Shown: in pieces, positions 16,877-25,700 of the stretch
Position numbering within the stretch: position 1 is the stretch's first letter
Layout of the letters: every line of letters starts with the position of its first letter
Source of the DNA: a bacterium
Lineage (GTDB): Bacteria; Electryoneota; RPQS01
DNA length: 64,000 nucleotides
NCBI GenBank assembly: GCA_016721565.1
Contig: JADKHW010000011.1
Span: 1 to 64,000, forward strand
Reading direction: 5' to 3'
Translations under genes and position numbers: made by a program
The notes under the pieces: generated by a model
Database searches by the model: none
The model's input: only the letters and a program-made list of their open reading frames with translations
What the model was told of the DNA's origin: nothing

Positions 16877-17374
16877 ATGCACATCCTCGACATCCTAATC
16901 ATCTTCCTGCTCATCGGTTTCGGCATCGGCGGAATCCGGCGCGGCTTCTTGTTTGAGCTGATGATCACCATTGGCCTTGCGGCAAGTTTGCTCCTGACTC
17001 TGTTATTCCGTGACCAATTGCAGGATCTCGCGGGACGCTTCGCCGATCCGGGTTGGGAATTGCGCTGGGCATCGGGCCTTGTATTTTTATTGTTCTTCTT
17101 GATCATCTATCTTGTATTTGCCTATTTCGGACATCGCTTACACACGTGGATTGACGGCACAAAACTGAAATGGCCGGATAGAATTCTCGGCTTGTTCGGC
17201 GGAACCGCGAAGGGAATCTTCTTGCTCGCCGCACTCGTGCTCGTGATTCAATGGGCCGATGCAAGCGGGAACATGAGCAACTTCATGAACAAATCGAAAT
17301 TGATTCGTGTAGGCAAGAAGGTCGCATTTGACATCACGCACTGGGAGAGTTGGGAAAAACGGCATTGGGTATGA
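16877..17374 (+). CDS. CvpA family membrane protein
   Basis: 165 aa with four hydrophobic segments: DILIIFLLIGFGIGGIRRGF (the family signature with GIRRGF), LMITIGLAASLLLTLLF, ASGLVFLLFFLIIYLVFAYFG, and GIFLLAALVLVIQWA. In many bacteria a CvpA-type gene precedes mutS2, as here; its stop overlaps the mutS2 start as ATGA. The family is named from colicin V production, but its biochemical role is not clear. A cell-envelope function is likely. Confidence 0.85.
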   Translation: MHILDILIIFLLIGFGIGGIRRGFLFELMITIGLAASLLLTLLFRDQLQDLAGRFADPGWELRWASGLVFLLFFLIIYLVFAYFGHRLHTWIDGTKLKWPDRILGLFGGTAKGIFLLAALVLVIQWADASGNMSNFMNKSKLIRVGKKVAFDITHWESWEKRHWV

Positions 17375-19762
17375 TCGGACAAGAAACACTGCACGCGCTC
17401 GAATGGGAGCGCGTGATTAATATTGCCGCAGATTTGGCCGCTTCGCCCTTGGGGGCGGAGCGGCTTTTAGCACTCGAAGTTCCCGTCTCAAAAAATCGCG
17501 CTGAACTTCTGTTGGTTCGCACACAGGAGATGGTGCGCGTATTGACCGAGACCGACGGCGGCTTGCCGATTGACGGTCTGGCCGACACCCGCGAAGCCTT
17601 GTCCCGCGCAAGCATTGAAGGCGCGAGCCTTGACCCATTTGAGCTTCGCAAAATTGCCGAGACGATTTCCTGCTACAACCGTATTCGTCTGCAACTGCAC
17701 ACGCGCGGTGAATATCTGCCCGAACTTGCAGGACTCGCCAATAGATTGTGGGATCACGGTAAAATTGCCAAAGCAATCGAATCCGCCATTGATCAAGACG
17801 GAGAACTCTTTGATGACGCGTCGCCTGAATTGAAACGCCTGCGGCACGACCGCAAAAAAGAGAGCAAGCATCTCGAAGATCGTCTCGGCTCCATCATGCA
17901 AAAGTGGGCCGACCAAGGATACTTGCAAGACAGCGTCATCAACTTCCGCGACGGCAAACTCGTCCTGCCCGTGCGCGACGATGCCAAGCACAAAGTCCAA
18001 GGCGTGATGGTGGACACGAGTGCGTCAGGAGCAACCGTTTTCCTTGAACCCGTCGAGACTTTGCCGATCCTCGAATAAGCTTCGTCAACTCGAACTCGAA
18101 GAGAAGCGTGAGATTCACCGCATCATGTTGAAGCTCACCGCACTCGTGCACGAACACTTGGAAGAGATCGTCCTCTCGCTCGAGATCATGGCTGAGTTCG
18201 ATGAACTCTATGCACGCGCAAGATTAGCGTTACGTTGGGAGTGTTCCGCCCCAGAGTTAAATGACTCCGGTGTAATCCGCTTATGGCGCGCCAAACATCC
18301 TTTATTGCTTGAGCGTGTCCGCGAGCGCAAAATGCAATCAGTTGTGCCACTCACAATTGAAGTCGTCCCCCCGTCCGCAGTGTCGTTATCTCCGGCCCGA
18401 ACGCTGGCGGTAAAACCGTTGCCTTGAAAACTGTTGGCTTGCTAAGCTTAATGGCCGGCGCAGGCTTCTTCATTCCCACATCATCCGGCAGTCAACTCCC
18501 GCATTTCGAGAGCATCTGGGCTGACATCGGCGACGCGCAATCGCTCGAAGGCGATCTGTCAACCTTCACAGGTCACGTTGCGCGTTTACGCAAAAATGAC
18601 TGAAGAGCCAGCCCGCAACAAATTGTTGCTCGTGGATGAAATCGGTTCTTCCACCGATCCCGCAATCGGAGCCGCTCTCGCGCAAGCAACGTTACTCGAG
18701 TGGACGCTGCAAAATGCTGTCAGCATCGTCACAACTCACCACGGTGCATTGAAAGCTTTTGCTCACGAAACCGAAGGCTTAGTAAATGGTTCAATGGCCT
18801 TTGATGAAGAGAGCCTCGTACCAACCTATCACTTTCGTGAAGGCTTACCCGGTTCAAACTACGCTCTTGAAATTGCTCAGCGTGTCGGTTTCCCCGAGCG
18901 AGTCTTAACTCGAGCACGCGGCTATCTGGACAAAGGCGCGCTCGGCCTTGAAGATCTTGTCAGTGAACTCTCGCGCAAAATCGAAGAGTACGAGAAACTC
19001 CGCAAAGAGTCCGATCTCAAAATGACGCAGTACGAAGGCTTGGCCAAGCTCTATCAAGAGCGCTCCGAAGACTTAAAACGCACGAAAGCCCAAGCCCGCA
19101 AGCAAGCCTTGATGGAAGCCGAGCAGTTGATTGAAGACTCGCGTGGCGAAATCGAAAAACTTGTCCGCGACATCAAAGAACAGCAAGCCGAGAAAGCTGC
19201 CGTCACATCAGCTCGAGAAAAACTCCGCGAACTGCGTGCGAAAGTTGATGTCGAAAAAGTCAAGACCGCCAAAGAACTCAAAGAACCGTCTCCCGAGCGC
19301 AAACGTCTCCCCAAAATCGAACCCGGCGTGCGCGTTGGAGTAGAAGGAGTGGAGGGTGACGGCATGGTCACAAACACCAAACGCGGTGGCAAGCAAGTCG
19401 AAGTCGAGATGAACGGCGTGCGCCTGTGGTTCGATTCTGAAAAACTCTACGTTCCTGATCCGATCAAGAAAAAGAAAGCCGAGCAGATCAAATTCAACGT
19501 CAAGATGTCCGATGTACACATCACCGGCGAGCTTGACCTGCGCGGAAAACTCGGAGACGAAGCCGTTCCAATGGTGGATCGCTATTTAGCCGCCGCTGCC
19601 GAACAACGCTATCCCAGCGTCAAAATCATTCACGGCAAAGGTACCGGTGCTTTGCGTGTCCGCGTCCGCGAATTTCTCCAGCGCCACCCGCTCGTAAAAC
19701 ATATTAATGACGGCGGCGCCAACCAAGATGATTATGGAAGCACCGTTGTCGAATTGTACTGA
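17371..19762 (+). pseudogene. mutS2: MutS2 (Smr-domain MutS homologue), three frameshifts as read
   Basis: MutS2 proteins bind branched DNA or collided ribosomes and carry an endonuclease Smr domain. ATG 17371 overlaps the cvpA stop. Frame 1 covers the N-terminal core to DTSASGATVFLEP and VETLPIL; after an indel near 18075, frame 2 gives NKLRQLELEEKREI. After a C6 run at 18367-18372, frame 1 gives the Walker A site ISGPNAGGKT and STFTGHVARL. After a third indel near 18595, frame 2 gives Walker B (LLLVDEIGSSTDP), STTHHGALK-type switch (IVTTHHGALKAFA), a coiled coil and the Smr domain (LDLRG, HGKGTG). All expected domains are present in order, about 795 aa in total, so the breaks are few single-base changes. 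Sequencing error is as likely as true loss. Confidence 0.88.
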
Positions 19763-19784
19763 GCAATAGCGAAAGGATGAAAGC

Positions 19785-20162
19785 ATGAATATCCGCATGA
19801 CAAGCATCTACGTTGACGATCCCGTAAAAGCATTCAAGTTCTATACGGAGATTTTGGGATTTCAAGAAGTTCTCTATATGCCCGAGGCACAGCTTGCGAT
19901 CGTCTCCTCAAAAGAGCATCCGCACGGAACAGCTCTTCTACTCGAACCAAACAGCAATCCCATTGCCAAAACCTATCAAGATGCTCTCTACAGTGCAGGC
20001 TTACCTGTAATTGTATTTGGTTCGGAGAATGTGCAAAAGGAGTATGACGAGTTGAGCAGTCTCGGCATCAAATTCAAATCCCTGCCTGCAAAATCAGATT
20101 TCGGCACGACCGCTGATTTTGACGATACCTGCGGAAACTACATCCGCATCCACCAGCACTAA
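19785..20162 (+). CDS. VOC-family protein (glyoxalase/dioxygenase superfamily)
   Basis: 125-aa protein with two beta-alpha-beta-beta-beta modules. MNIRMTSIYVDDPVKAFKFYTEILGF is the characteristic opening, and the second half contains VQKEYDELSSLGIKFKSLP and DFDDTCGNYIRIHQ, where the Gly-Asn pair near the final metal-ligand strand is typical. The first strand lacks a His at the usual first metal position (MTSIYVDD), so catalytic metal binding is uncertain. GAAAGGA precedes ATG 19785. Function (lyase, isomerase or resistance protein) cannot be chosen. Confidence 0.85.
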   Translation: MNIRMTSIYVDDPVKAFKFYTEILGFQEVLYMPEAQLAIVSSKEHPHGTALLLEPNSNPIAKTYQDALYSAGLPVIVFGSENVQKEYDELSSLGIKFKSLPAKSDFGTTADFDDTCGNYIRIHQH

Positions 20163-20178
20163 CAAAGTGATTAACTCC

Positions 20179-20266
20179 GGCCGTCTTCTCGCCAAGCGGG
20201 GATTTAGCGTAGCGGATCCCCGCCGGAATCTGCCTCCAAAGACGGCCTAACTGGCCGTCTTTTTTC
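20179..20266 (+). terminator. Terminator with an alternative upstream pairing
   Basis: Terminator stem AAAGACGGCC / GGCCGTCTTT (20238-20262) with T6 follows the VOC gene. A third copy, GGCCGTCTT at 20179-20187, could pair with the same AAGACGGCC arm instead, enclosing another perfect hairpin GCGGGGAT / ATCCCCGC (20196-20223). The two folds exclude each other. The region also contains the second copy of the intergenic repeat seen at 12146. Confidence 0.7.
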
Positions 20267-20347
20267 TTACTTTCGGAAAACTAAATTGACCCTCTCGCCT
20301 CCCGAATGCCTCTCCAATTTTCCTACAGAGATTGATTTTTATGAATT

Positions 20348-20404
20348 TGTCAAATTATTGACACGTAAAACTGTCTTGACAAATCTATTTTTCGGTCGTA
20401 TATT
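20348..20404 (+). promoter_or_regulatory. Promoter and operator of the ArsR-SRPBCC operon
   Basis: TTGACA (20376-20381), 17-nt spacer, TATATT (20399-20404): near consensus. The ATG at 20411 is only 7 nt after the -10, at the expected start site, so the message may be leaderless. A palindrome TGTCAA-N4-TTGACA (20348-20363) lies just upstream and its half-site recurs in the -35, consistent with autoregulation by the ArsR-like product. Confidence 0.65.
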
Positions 20405-20410
20405 GAACCC

Positions 20411-21004
20411 ATGAACGCGCTGAGAATTATCACGGACTCTGAGATTGCTTCTCAAATCCTGAACCCCGAGCGGCAAGAACTCCTTGACCTATTAAAAGAG
20501 TCCAACTCAGCAAGTTCGCTCGCCCGCATCACCCATCGCCCGCGTCAACAAATCAACTATCATCTTCACGAACTCGAGAAGCGCGGCTTCATCAAGCACG
20601 TCGAAGATCGCAAGCGCGGCAATTGTGTAGAGCGCGTGCTAATCAGGACCAACGAAACAATTTACTTCAGTCCTGATATTCTCGGCAAGCTCGCTCCTAC
20701 TCCAGAACTCGAACCCGACAAACTCTCCGCAAGTTTTCTCTTTGCCACCGCTGCAAAACTCCTTCGCAATCTCGGAAGAGTCATGCAGATAGCTTCTGAG
20801 CAAAAAAAGAAAGTTGCCACGCTCACACTCTCGTCTGAGATAAGTTTCGCCAACGCCGATGAGCGCGCGAAGTTCGCCACCGAAGTAACCGAAGCGCTCA
20901 CGCGCATCTCAGCAAAATATAATAGTAACTCACCCGGAAGTCGCAAATTCGCATGGATGTTCGGATCATATCCCGTGGCCGCCGAAACTAATGAAGGAGA
21001 ATAG
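20411..21004 (+). CDS. ArsR-like winged-helix regulator
   Basis: 197 aa. The N-terminal half is a winged helix: LNPERQELLDLLKES, SLARITHRPRQQINYHLHELEKRGFIKHV (recognition helix and wing), of the ArsR/HTH_20 type without metal-binding cysteines. The C-terminal half (ADERAKFATEVTEALTRISAKY) is common to ArsR-type regulators paired with SRPBCC genes. It overlaps nothing but lies 3 nt before the SRPBCC gene. The promoter arrangement suggests a leaderless message and self-repression. Confidence 0.88.
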   Translation: MNALRIITDSEIASQILNPERQELLDLLKESNSASSLARITHRPRQQINYHLHELEKRGFIKHVEDRKRGNCVERVLIRTNETIYFSPDILGKLAPTPELEPDKLSASFLFATAAKLLRNLGRVMQIASEQKKKVATLTLSSEISFANADERAKFATEVTEALTRISAKYNSNSPGSRKFAWMFGSYPVAAETNEGE

Positions 21005-21007
21005 ACA

Positions 21008-21625
21008 ATGGCCGTAACCAAGCTATTTGAAAACAATCAACGTTCCATCATCGGCGAATACGAATTTGATGTTTCTCCCGAAGCCCTTTGGGCCGCGCTT
21101 ACAGACCCTAATGAAATAGAAAAGTGGTTCTGCTTGCATGCGCGCGTCGAAGGTAAAGTCGGCGGCGAAATAGAATTCAACTGGGATCCGTTGTTTGATT
21201 TCAAATGGATTGACCACATCACGGTTTGGGAAGACAAACGTCGAATCGCTTTTACTCCCCGACCGCAAGATCTTGAGGCCAACAACTCCCCTTACGTTTG
21301 TGAGTTCGTGATTACCACTGACAAAGGCAAGACCAAATTGAAAATGGTGCACTCCGGCTTCAATCATGGCGCAAATTGGGATGATGAATACGATTCAATC
21401 TTCGGCGGCTGGACCTATGAACTCTTTTCACTATGGTACTACATGACCCATCATCGCGGTAGCAAACGCGATCTCTATTGGGCAAGAGTCAATATCGCCG
21501 ACTTGCAAGAAAAGAACCCCTTTCAAGCCATAACGGACTTGCAAGGATTCTTTGAGGGCAAATCCATCCGCGATTTGAAGCTTCTCCGCAATAAATTTAA
21601 CACCGCCTTCGCCCTCTCCGCCTAA
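21008..21625 (+). CDS. SRPBCC-domain protein (Aha1/START-like)
   Basis: 205-aa helix-grip protein with a hydrophobic ligand cavity. VSPEALWAALTDPNEIEKWFCLHARVEGKVGGEIEF is the diagnostic Aha1-like N-terminus of SRPBCC proteins, and GGWTYELFSLWYYM forms the C-terminal helix. Probably translated together with the ArsR-like gene (AAGGAGAATAGACA precedes it). ArsR-SRPBCC pairs are frequent in bacteria; the ligand is usually unknown, and a role as co-effector or stress-responsive binder is inference. Confidence 0.88.
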   Translation: MAVTKLFENNQRSIIGEYEFDVSPEALWAALTDPNEIEKWFCLHARVEGKVGGEIEFNWDPLFDFKWIDHITVWEDKRRIAFTPRPQDLEANNSPYVCEFVITTDKGKTKLKMVHSGFNHGANWDDEYDSIFGGWTYELFSLWYYMTHHRGSKRDLYWARVNIADLQEKNPFQAITDLQGFFEGKSIRDLKLLRNKFNTAFALSA

Positions 21626-21637
21626 TTCCCTCGCCCA

Positions 21638-21670
21638 CAAAAAAAGCGGGCAACCCTAAGGTCGCCCGCT
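21638..21670 (-). terminator. Rho-independent terminator (minus strand)
   Basis: Stem AGCGGGC / GCCCGCT; on the minus strand it is followed by TTTTTTTG. It ends the T9SS cargo gene at 21741 and lies between convergent genes. Confidence 0.8.
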
Positions 21671-21740
21671 CCTGTTCTGCTGAATTCAACAGCCATAGTG
21701 GCAGCCGCTGCTATCGAATATCAGCTTTCACATTTCTTCC

Positions 21741-23243
21741 CTACTTCAGATACAACAGCTTCGTGGACTGCATCGTCGCACCCGAAGTCGCGCGCACGAA
21801 ATACAATCCTGCCGCGCCTTCCGGTGACCACTGCATACGATGCATGCCCGGAGCAAGATTCGTCAGATTGTTCGTATAGACTTCGCGGCCCAGCACGTCG
21901 GTGATGGTCACGTTGATTTCACGCGCGCTGCCGACCGAGAATTCGATATTTGCAATCCCGTTAAACGGATTCGGATAGCTGTTCACAAGTGTAAAACTCT
22001 CAGCCACAGCAATCGGATCATCACCCACCGCCGAACCTGTAATCACGTCCGTCGGATAACGCAGCGTAATCTGATACTCTTCAGTATAAGGTGAGCTATT
22101 ATCAAACTGTGTCACAATACCGCGCACGGTAAAGGGACCAGATGGTTGCGGAGCGGTGCCCGCTTGCGAATCACCGTCAAACCGAATCGTGAGCGTTCCA
22201 TTGCCGTCCGTCACGTCAACATTCGCATTCTGTCCACCACCTGAAGGCCACGGATCGCCGCCAACGATGGTGACATTGCGAACTTCAACCAACATTCCTT
22301 CAAACGCTTCAAGGAACGAAGCACCTGTCAGAACCAGCGGCGAAATCGTTCCTGTTTCTTCAAGATCATCAACTGCAAACGTGCAGTTGCCCGCACCTGA
22401 AGTGATAATCTCAGTCAAGCCATTAAATTGACCCACCCAACCTGAAACTTCCACGCAATCGCCTTCGGCAAGACCCGCAGGAACGCTTCCACGGAAGACG
22501 TTTACACCCGCGTTGTCATCTTGGATGAAGAAGTTGGATTCGGTCAAGCTGTCAATCGTGTAATTGTTGACGTTCACGATACCACGCACAACGACAAATT
22601 GACCAAGCAGAGCGGGAACTCCCATGTCGTCATTCTCACGAATCTCTTCCAACACGACGTTCAGCGGATCACAAGGCTCGCCACTGTTCGGCGCGCCCGG
22701 TGACTGCGAATCAGCGCTCGCCCAATCGGTGCCGTTGTTATCGGTGTCCGAGTGATCAGGAATACGCGCGACCGGATAGTTCACACCTTGCGAGGGGAAC
22801 GGATCCGGTGCATTCGTGCCGCCTTCGCCCGTACAATTGTCGTCAGCATCGCACTGACCATAACAAAGATGGTCAACCGTCTGGCCTGAATTATTGCGCA
22901 AATCTAAACCGTCGCACGAAACCGCGTCAACGCTTCCGGCGTTTTGCCAATCGTGCGGTGAAACTTGATCCACGTTTGGTACATTCGCGCCGCCGACAAC
23001 ATAATATCCGTCATCGGGGATCGTGCCCGTCAAATTCACAGTCAAATAAACCGCGCCGCCGTTGCCGTTAATTCCTACGATGGACCAACCTGCGAGATTC
23101 GTACCTGCCGGACCGTAAATTTCTGTGTAGAGAATTCCAGTGTCGTCTGTACCCTGATTGTCATACAGCACCTCGTTCAATATCACCTGACCGAATGCCA
23201 TCGGGGCCAACAAACACAGCAATAAAATTGCTTTCAAACGCAT
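21741..23243 (-). CDS. Secreted lamin-tail/OB-fold protein with T9SS C-terminal domain
   Basis: 500 aa. A signal peptide (MRLKAILLLCLLAPMAFG) is followed by QVILNEVLYDNQGTDDTG and NLAGWSIVGING, typical of a lamin-tail domain found in secreted bacterial nucleases. A second region (VRGIVNVNNYTIDSLTESNFFIQDDNAGVNVF, LAEGDCVEVSGWVGQFNGLTEI) is an OB-fold DUF5689/YhcR-type domain. The C-terminus has NSYPNPFNGIANIEF, DVLGREVY and AAGLYFVRATSG, the T9SS sorting domain. No nuclease catalytic domain is visible. Ribosome site AGGAGACGGG. It is a surface or extracellular protein of unknown target. Confidence 0.86.
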   Translation of the reverse strand: MRLKAILLLCLLAPMAFGQVILNEVLYDNQGTDDTGILYTEIYGPAGTNLAGWSIVGINGNGGAVYLTVNLTGTIPDDGYYVVGGANVPNVDQVSPHDWQNAGSVDAVSCDGLDLRNNSGQTVDHLCYGQCDADDNCTGEGGTNAPDPFPSQGVNYPVARIPDHSDTDNNGTDWASADSQSPGAPNSGEPCDPLNVVLEEIRENDDMGVPALLGQFVVVRGIVNVNNYTIDSLTESNFFIQDDNAGVNVFRGSVPAGLAEGDCVEVSGWVGQFNGLTEIITSGAGNCTFAVDDLEETGTISPLVLTGASFLEAFEGMLVEVRNVTIVGGDPWPSGGGQNANVDVTDGNGTLTIRFDGDSQAGTAPQPSGPFTVRGIVTQFDNSSPYTEEYQITLRYPTDVITGSAVGDDPIAVAESFTLVNSYPNPFNGIANIEFSVGSAREINVTITDVLGREVYTNNLTNLAPGMHRMQWSPEGAAGLYFVRATSGATMQSTKLLYLK

Positions 23244-23285
23244 TTTCCCGTCTCCTGATTTATCTCTTGAAAAGTAAAGGTCTAA

Positions 23286-24905
23286 TTAACTTCTGTCCAC
23301 AAACTGCCATCTGCCGTCCAGTTTCGGATGCAGAGGTGTGTGTGACTTAATGTACTCGATAATTGCTTCGCGCATGTAAACTCCCGATTCAACGGCGGCT
23401 TGACTGCGCAAAGCCGAAAGTTTCTCCATCCCCGAATTGCCTTCCAACAAATAGTCCGTTGTCACTAGTCGATAAGTCTTATCGGCTTCAACGGGCTGTC
23501 CCCCAATTTCCAGCATTACCACTCGGTCCCCTTTTTCGCGCGTACGATCCACCTTTACGCGCATCCCGCCGACGTACAACCCGCTTCCGCCGTAGGCAAC
23601 TTTATCTTCAATCATCTCTTTGACAAATGTGCCGGTCACTTCGACCGAGCCAAGCGTATTGTCAAACGGCAGAACATTGAACACGTCTTGCGGGGTCAAA
23701 TTTCCGCCCGGCAAGTCTGTGCGCACGCCGCCCTTATTCGTAATCGAAATATCGCCCTTGAGTCTCCACAGCATCGCATCACAAACTAAATTGCCCAAAG
23801 CGGATTCCGCTTCACCAATGCGCGTAATCGGCTGTTCAGCTACACCGATGCGCTCATTGAACCCAATCTCAACACGCGCGACAACCGTATCAATGGTTTC
23901 GGCTACATTTCGGTCGCGCGGAAACTGATCGGAGAACAAAGTAATCAATGTGCTCTCATCAGAGAAATTCTTCCAGCCGAGTAGCTGTCCAGTTGCCACA
24001 TCAAACTCAAATTCCACAGCCATCAAATTTGTCCCGCGGCCATAACCTTGAAAACACGGAGTGTGTGTCACCGGATCCACCCACGGTTCAACATAACCGA
24101 CGTGAATATCCCCTGCATACAAAATATCAATCCCCGGCACACGGCGCGCCAGCTCAAATGAGTTACGCACGTAGTCAGACTTCCAACCTTCCTTTTCGTG
24201 CCGCTCAAGATCGTCCCACGCATCCCAACGGTCAAACGGCAAACCCAAATGGCACGCCGCCACAACAACATTACAGCCCATCGCGCGTAAACTGTCACGA
24301 TACCTCTCGAGCGTTGTCGTCTCCGGCGCAAAATACAGATTGCGAACGTTATCTGCAAAGCTTGCGCGCTCCGTGCCGGTCGTGGTAATGCCGACAACAC
24401 CAACCTTGAGAGGGCCGAGCTGCTTAATTATGTAAGTGCCCGCAAAATTTGTCGTGTCGCCATTCTCGATATCGTAGGTGTTTGCAGACAAAACCGGAAA
24501 TTGGGCTTGCTTCATAAGCCGATCGGTTACTTGCCGACCAAGATCAAACTCGTGATTACCAAGCACCCACGCGTCGTAGTTCACTTCATTCATAAAACGA
24601 ACGACTGCTTCACCTTCGCTCTTCGTACCCACCAGCGTACCCTGAAAAATATCGCCCGTGTCAAGCAGCAAGAAGCCCTTGCCATTGTTTTCGGCATATT
24701 TCCGCAACCGAGCAACCAATGTCGCCATTGACGCTCCGCCACCAAGTGCCGGCGGAAACTCTGGGTTCATAAACGTAGCTTGCGAAGAATCCACTCCGCC
24801 GTGCACGTCATTCGTATGACAAATAACGATGGAGTAGGTTTCGGGGATTGCAGCGAAAGCCGAAAGCGACGCACACATCAAATATGTAAATAGCAGCTTT
24901 TTCAT
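23286..24905 (-). CDS. 5'-nucleotidase / 2',3'-cyclic phosphodiesterase family protein
   Basis: Exported metallophosphoesterase of about 539 aa that would release phosphate and nucleosides from extracellular nucleotides. ATG 24905 opens a signal peptide (MKKLLFTYLMCASLSAFA). The two-metal site motifs are present: CHTNDVHGG, DTGDIFQG, GNHEFD, AACHLG and GDIHVG. The C-terminal 5'-nucleotidase domain has ESALGNLVCDAMLW, NKGGVRTDLPGG, and the substrate-stacking segment VLPFDNTL. Its ATG overlaps the stop of the glycosyltransferase gene as ATGA, so the two are probably co-translated. A longer reading upstream would run into the glycosyltransferase gene. Confidence 0.92.
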   Translation of the reverse strand: MKKLLFTYLMCASLSAFAAIPETYSIVICHTNDVHGGVDSSQATFMNPEFPPALGGGASMATLVARLRKYAENNGKGFLLLDTGDIFQGTLVGTKSEGEAVVRFMNEVNYDAWVLGNHEFDLGRQVTDRLMKQAQFPVLSANTYDIENGDTTNFAGTYIIKQLGPLKVGVVGITTTGTERASFADNVRNLYFAPETTTLERYRDSLRAMGCNVVVAACHLGLPFDRWDAWDDLERHEKEGWKSDYVRNSFELARRVPGIDILYAGDIHVGYVEPWVDPVTHTPCFQGYGRGTNLMAVEFEFDVATGQLLGWKNFSDESTLITLFSDQFPRDRNVAETIDTVVARVEIGFNERIGVAEQPITRIGEAESALGNLVCDAMLWRLKGDISITNKGGVRTDLPGGNLTPQDVFNVLPFDNTLGSVEVTGTFVKEMIEDKVAYGGSGLYVGGMRVKVDRTREKGDRVVMLEIGGQPVEADKTYRLVTTDYLLEGNSGMEKLSALRSQAAVESGVYMREAIIEYIKSHTPLHPKLDGRWQFVDRS

Positions 24906-25696
24906 TTTGAAAATAGTCGTTTGATATTTCTTTTCATGCGACGCTGTAAGCGTTCCCATCGAGTGACACCGGCAATATAATCCGGGGCCTCTGCGCCCCA
25001 AATTGAATGTCCGTATTTGGCATACGCTGCATCATTAGCTTGATATGATTCTTCACGCGTTCTGTTCATCAGCCCGGTCGCATGAACTCGATACTTTATC
25101 AATGTTTCAGGCAGTATCGCATACTGATAGTTCTGCTCCAATCCGCGCAACCACAAAATTAGGTCTTCTGCGACTCTGCAGTTCGGATAACCTCCAAGTG
25201 CGAGAATTCGAGCAACTCTAAACATCACGGATGAATGCCAGAAAGCACAAAGTATTCGGAACTCAGCACGTACTTCTTCAGGAGTTGTGCCGTGTGGGTA
25301 GGGCCCGCGTAAATAATTCCCCTGTTCGTCAATTTCAATTGAATAAGTCCCAAGGACATCAATTTCAGGATGTGCCTGCATGAAGTCGTACTGCTTCTTC
25401 AATCGATCCGGATACATGATATCATCGGCATCCATGCGTGCCAGCAACTCAGTTTGACAGAGTTCAAGCATCCTGTTGCAAGTCGCCGCCAGGCCGATAT
25501 TCACCTGATTCTTGATAATCTGAAAGCGCGAGTCCGCGTGCCTGCGCAGAATTTCTTCCGAGTTATCATTCGGACAATCGAGCACCGCCAGCACCGTAAA
25601 TTCTTTCAGCGTCTGCGCTTTGATCGATTCGATGCACTCTGCCAAATACGCTTCCGCATTATAAATCGGAAGCCCGACCGTAACCAGTGGTTCCAC
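24902..25696 (-). CDS. Glycosyltransferase family 2
   Basis: 264 aa. GT-A fold with VTVGLPIYNAEAYLAECIESIKAQT at the N-terminus, LDCPNDNSEEILRRH, and the metal-binding DxD in LLARMDADDIMYPDRL. The C-terminal region EDLILWLRGLEQNYQYAILPE fits the acceptor-side helix of the family. The start GTG 25696 lies 5 nt after the stop of the upstream outer-membrane gene; an earlier TTG (25717) would overlap it. The last residues are very basic (RRMKRNIKRLF), as in membrane-associated GT2 enzymes. Donor and acceptor unknown. Confidence 0.9.
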   Translation of the reverse strand: MEPLVTVGLPIYNAEAYLAECIESIKAQTLKEFTVLAVLDCPNDNSEEILRRHADSRFQIIKNQVNIGLAATCNRMLELCQTELLARMDADDIMYPDRLKKQYDFMQAHPEIDVLGTYSIEIDEQGNYLRGPYPHGTTPEEVRAEFRILCAFWHSSVMFRVARILALGGYPNCRVAEDLILWLRGLEQNYQYAILPETLIKYRVHATGLMNRTREESYQANDAAYAKYGHSIWGAEAPDYIAGVTRWERLQRRMKRNIKRLFSK

Positions 25697-25700
25697 TCTG

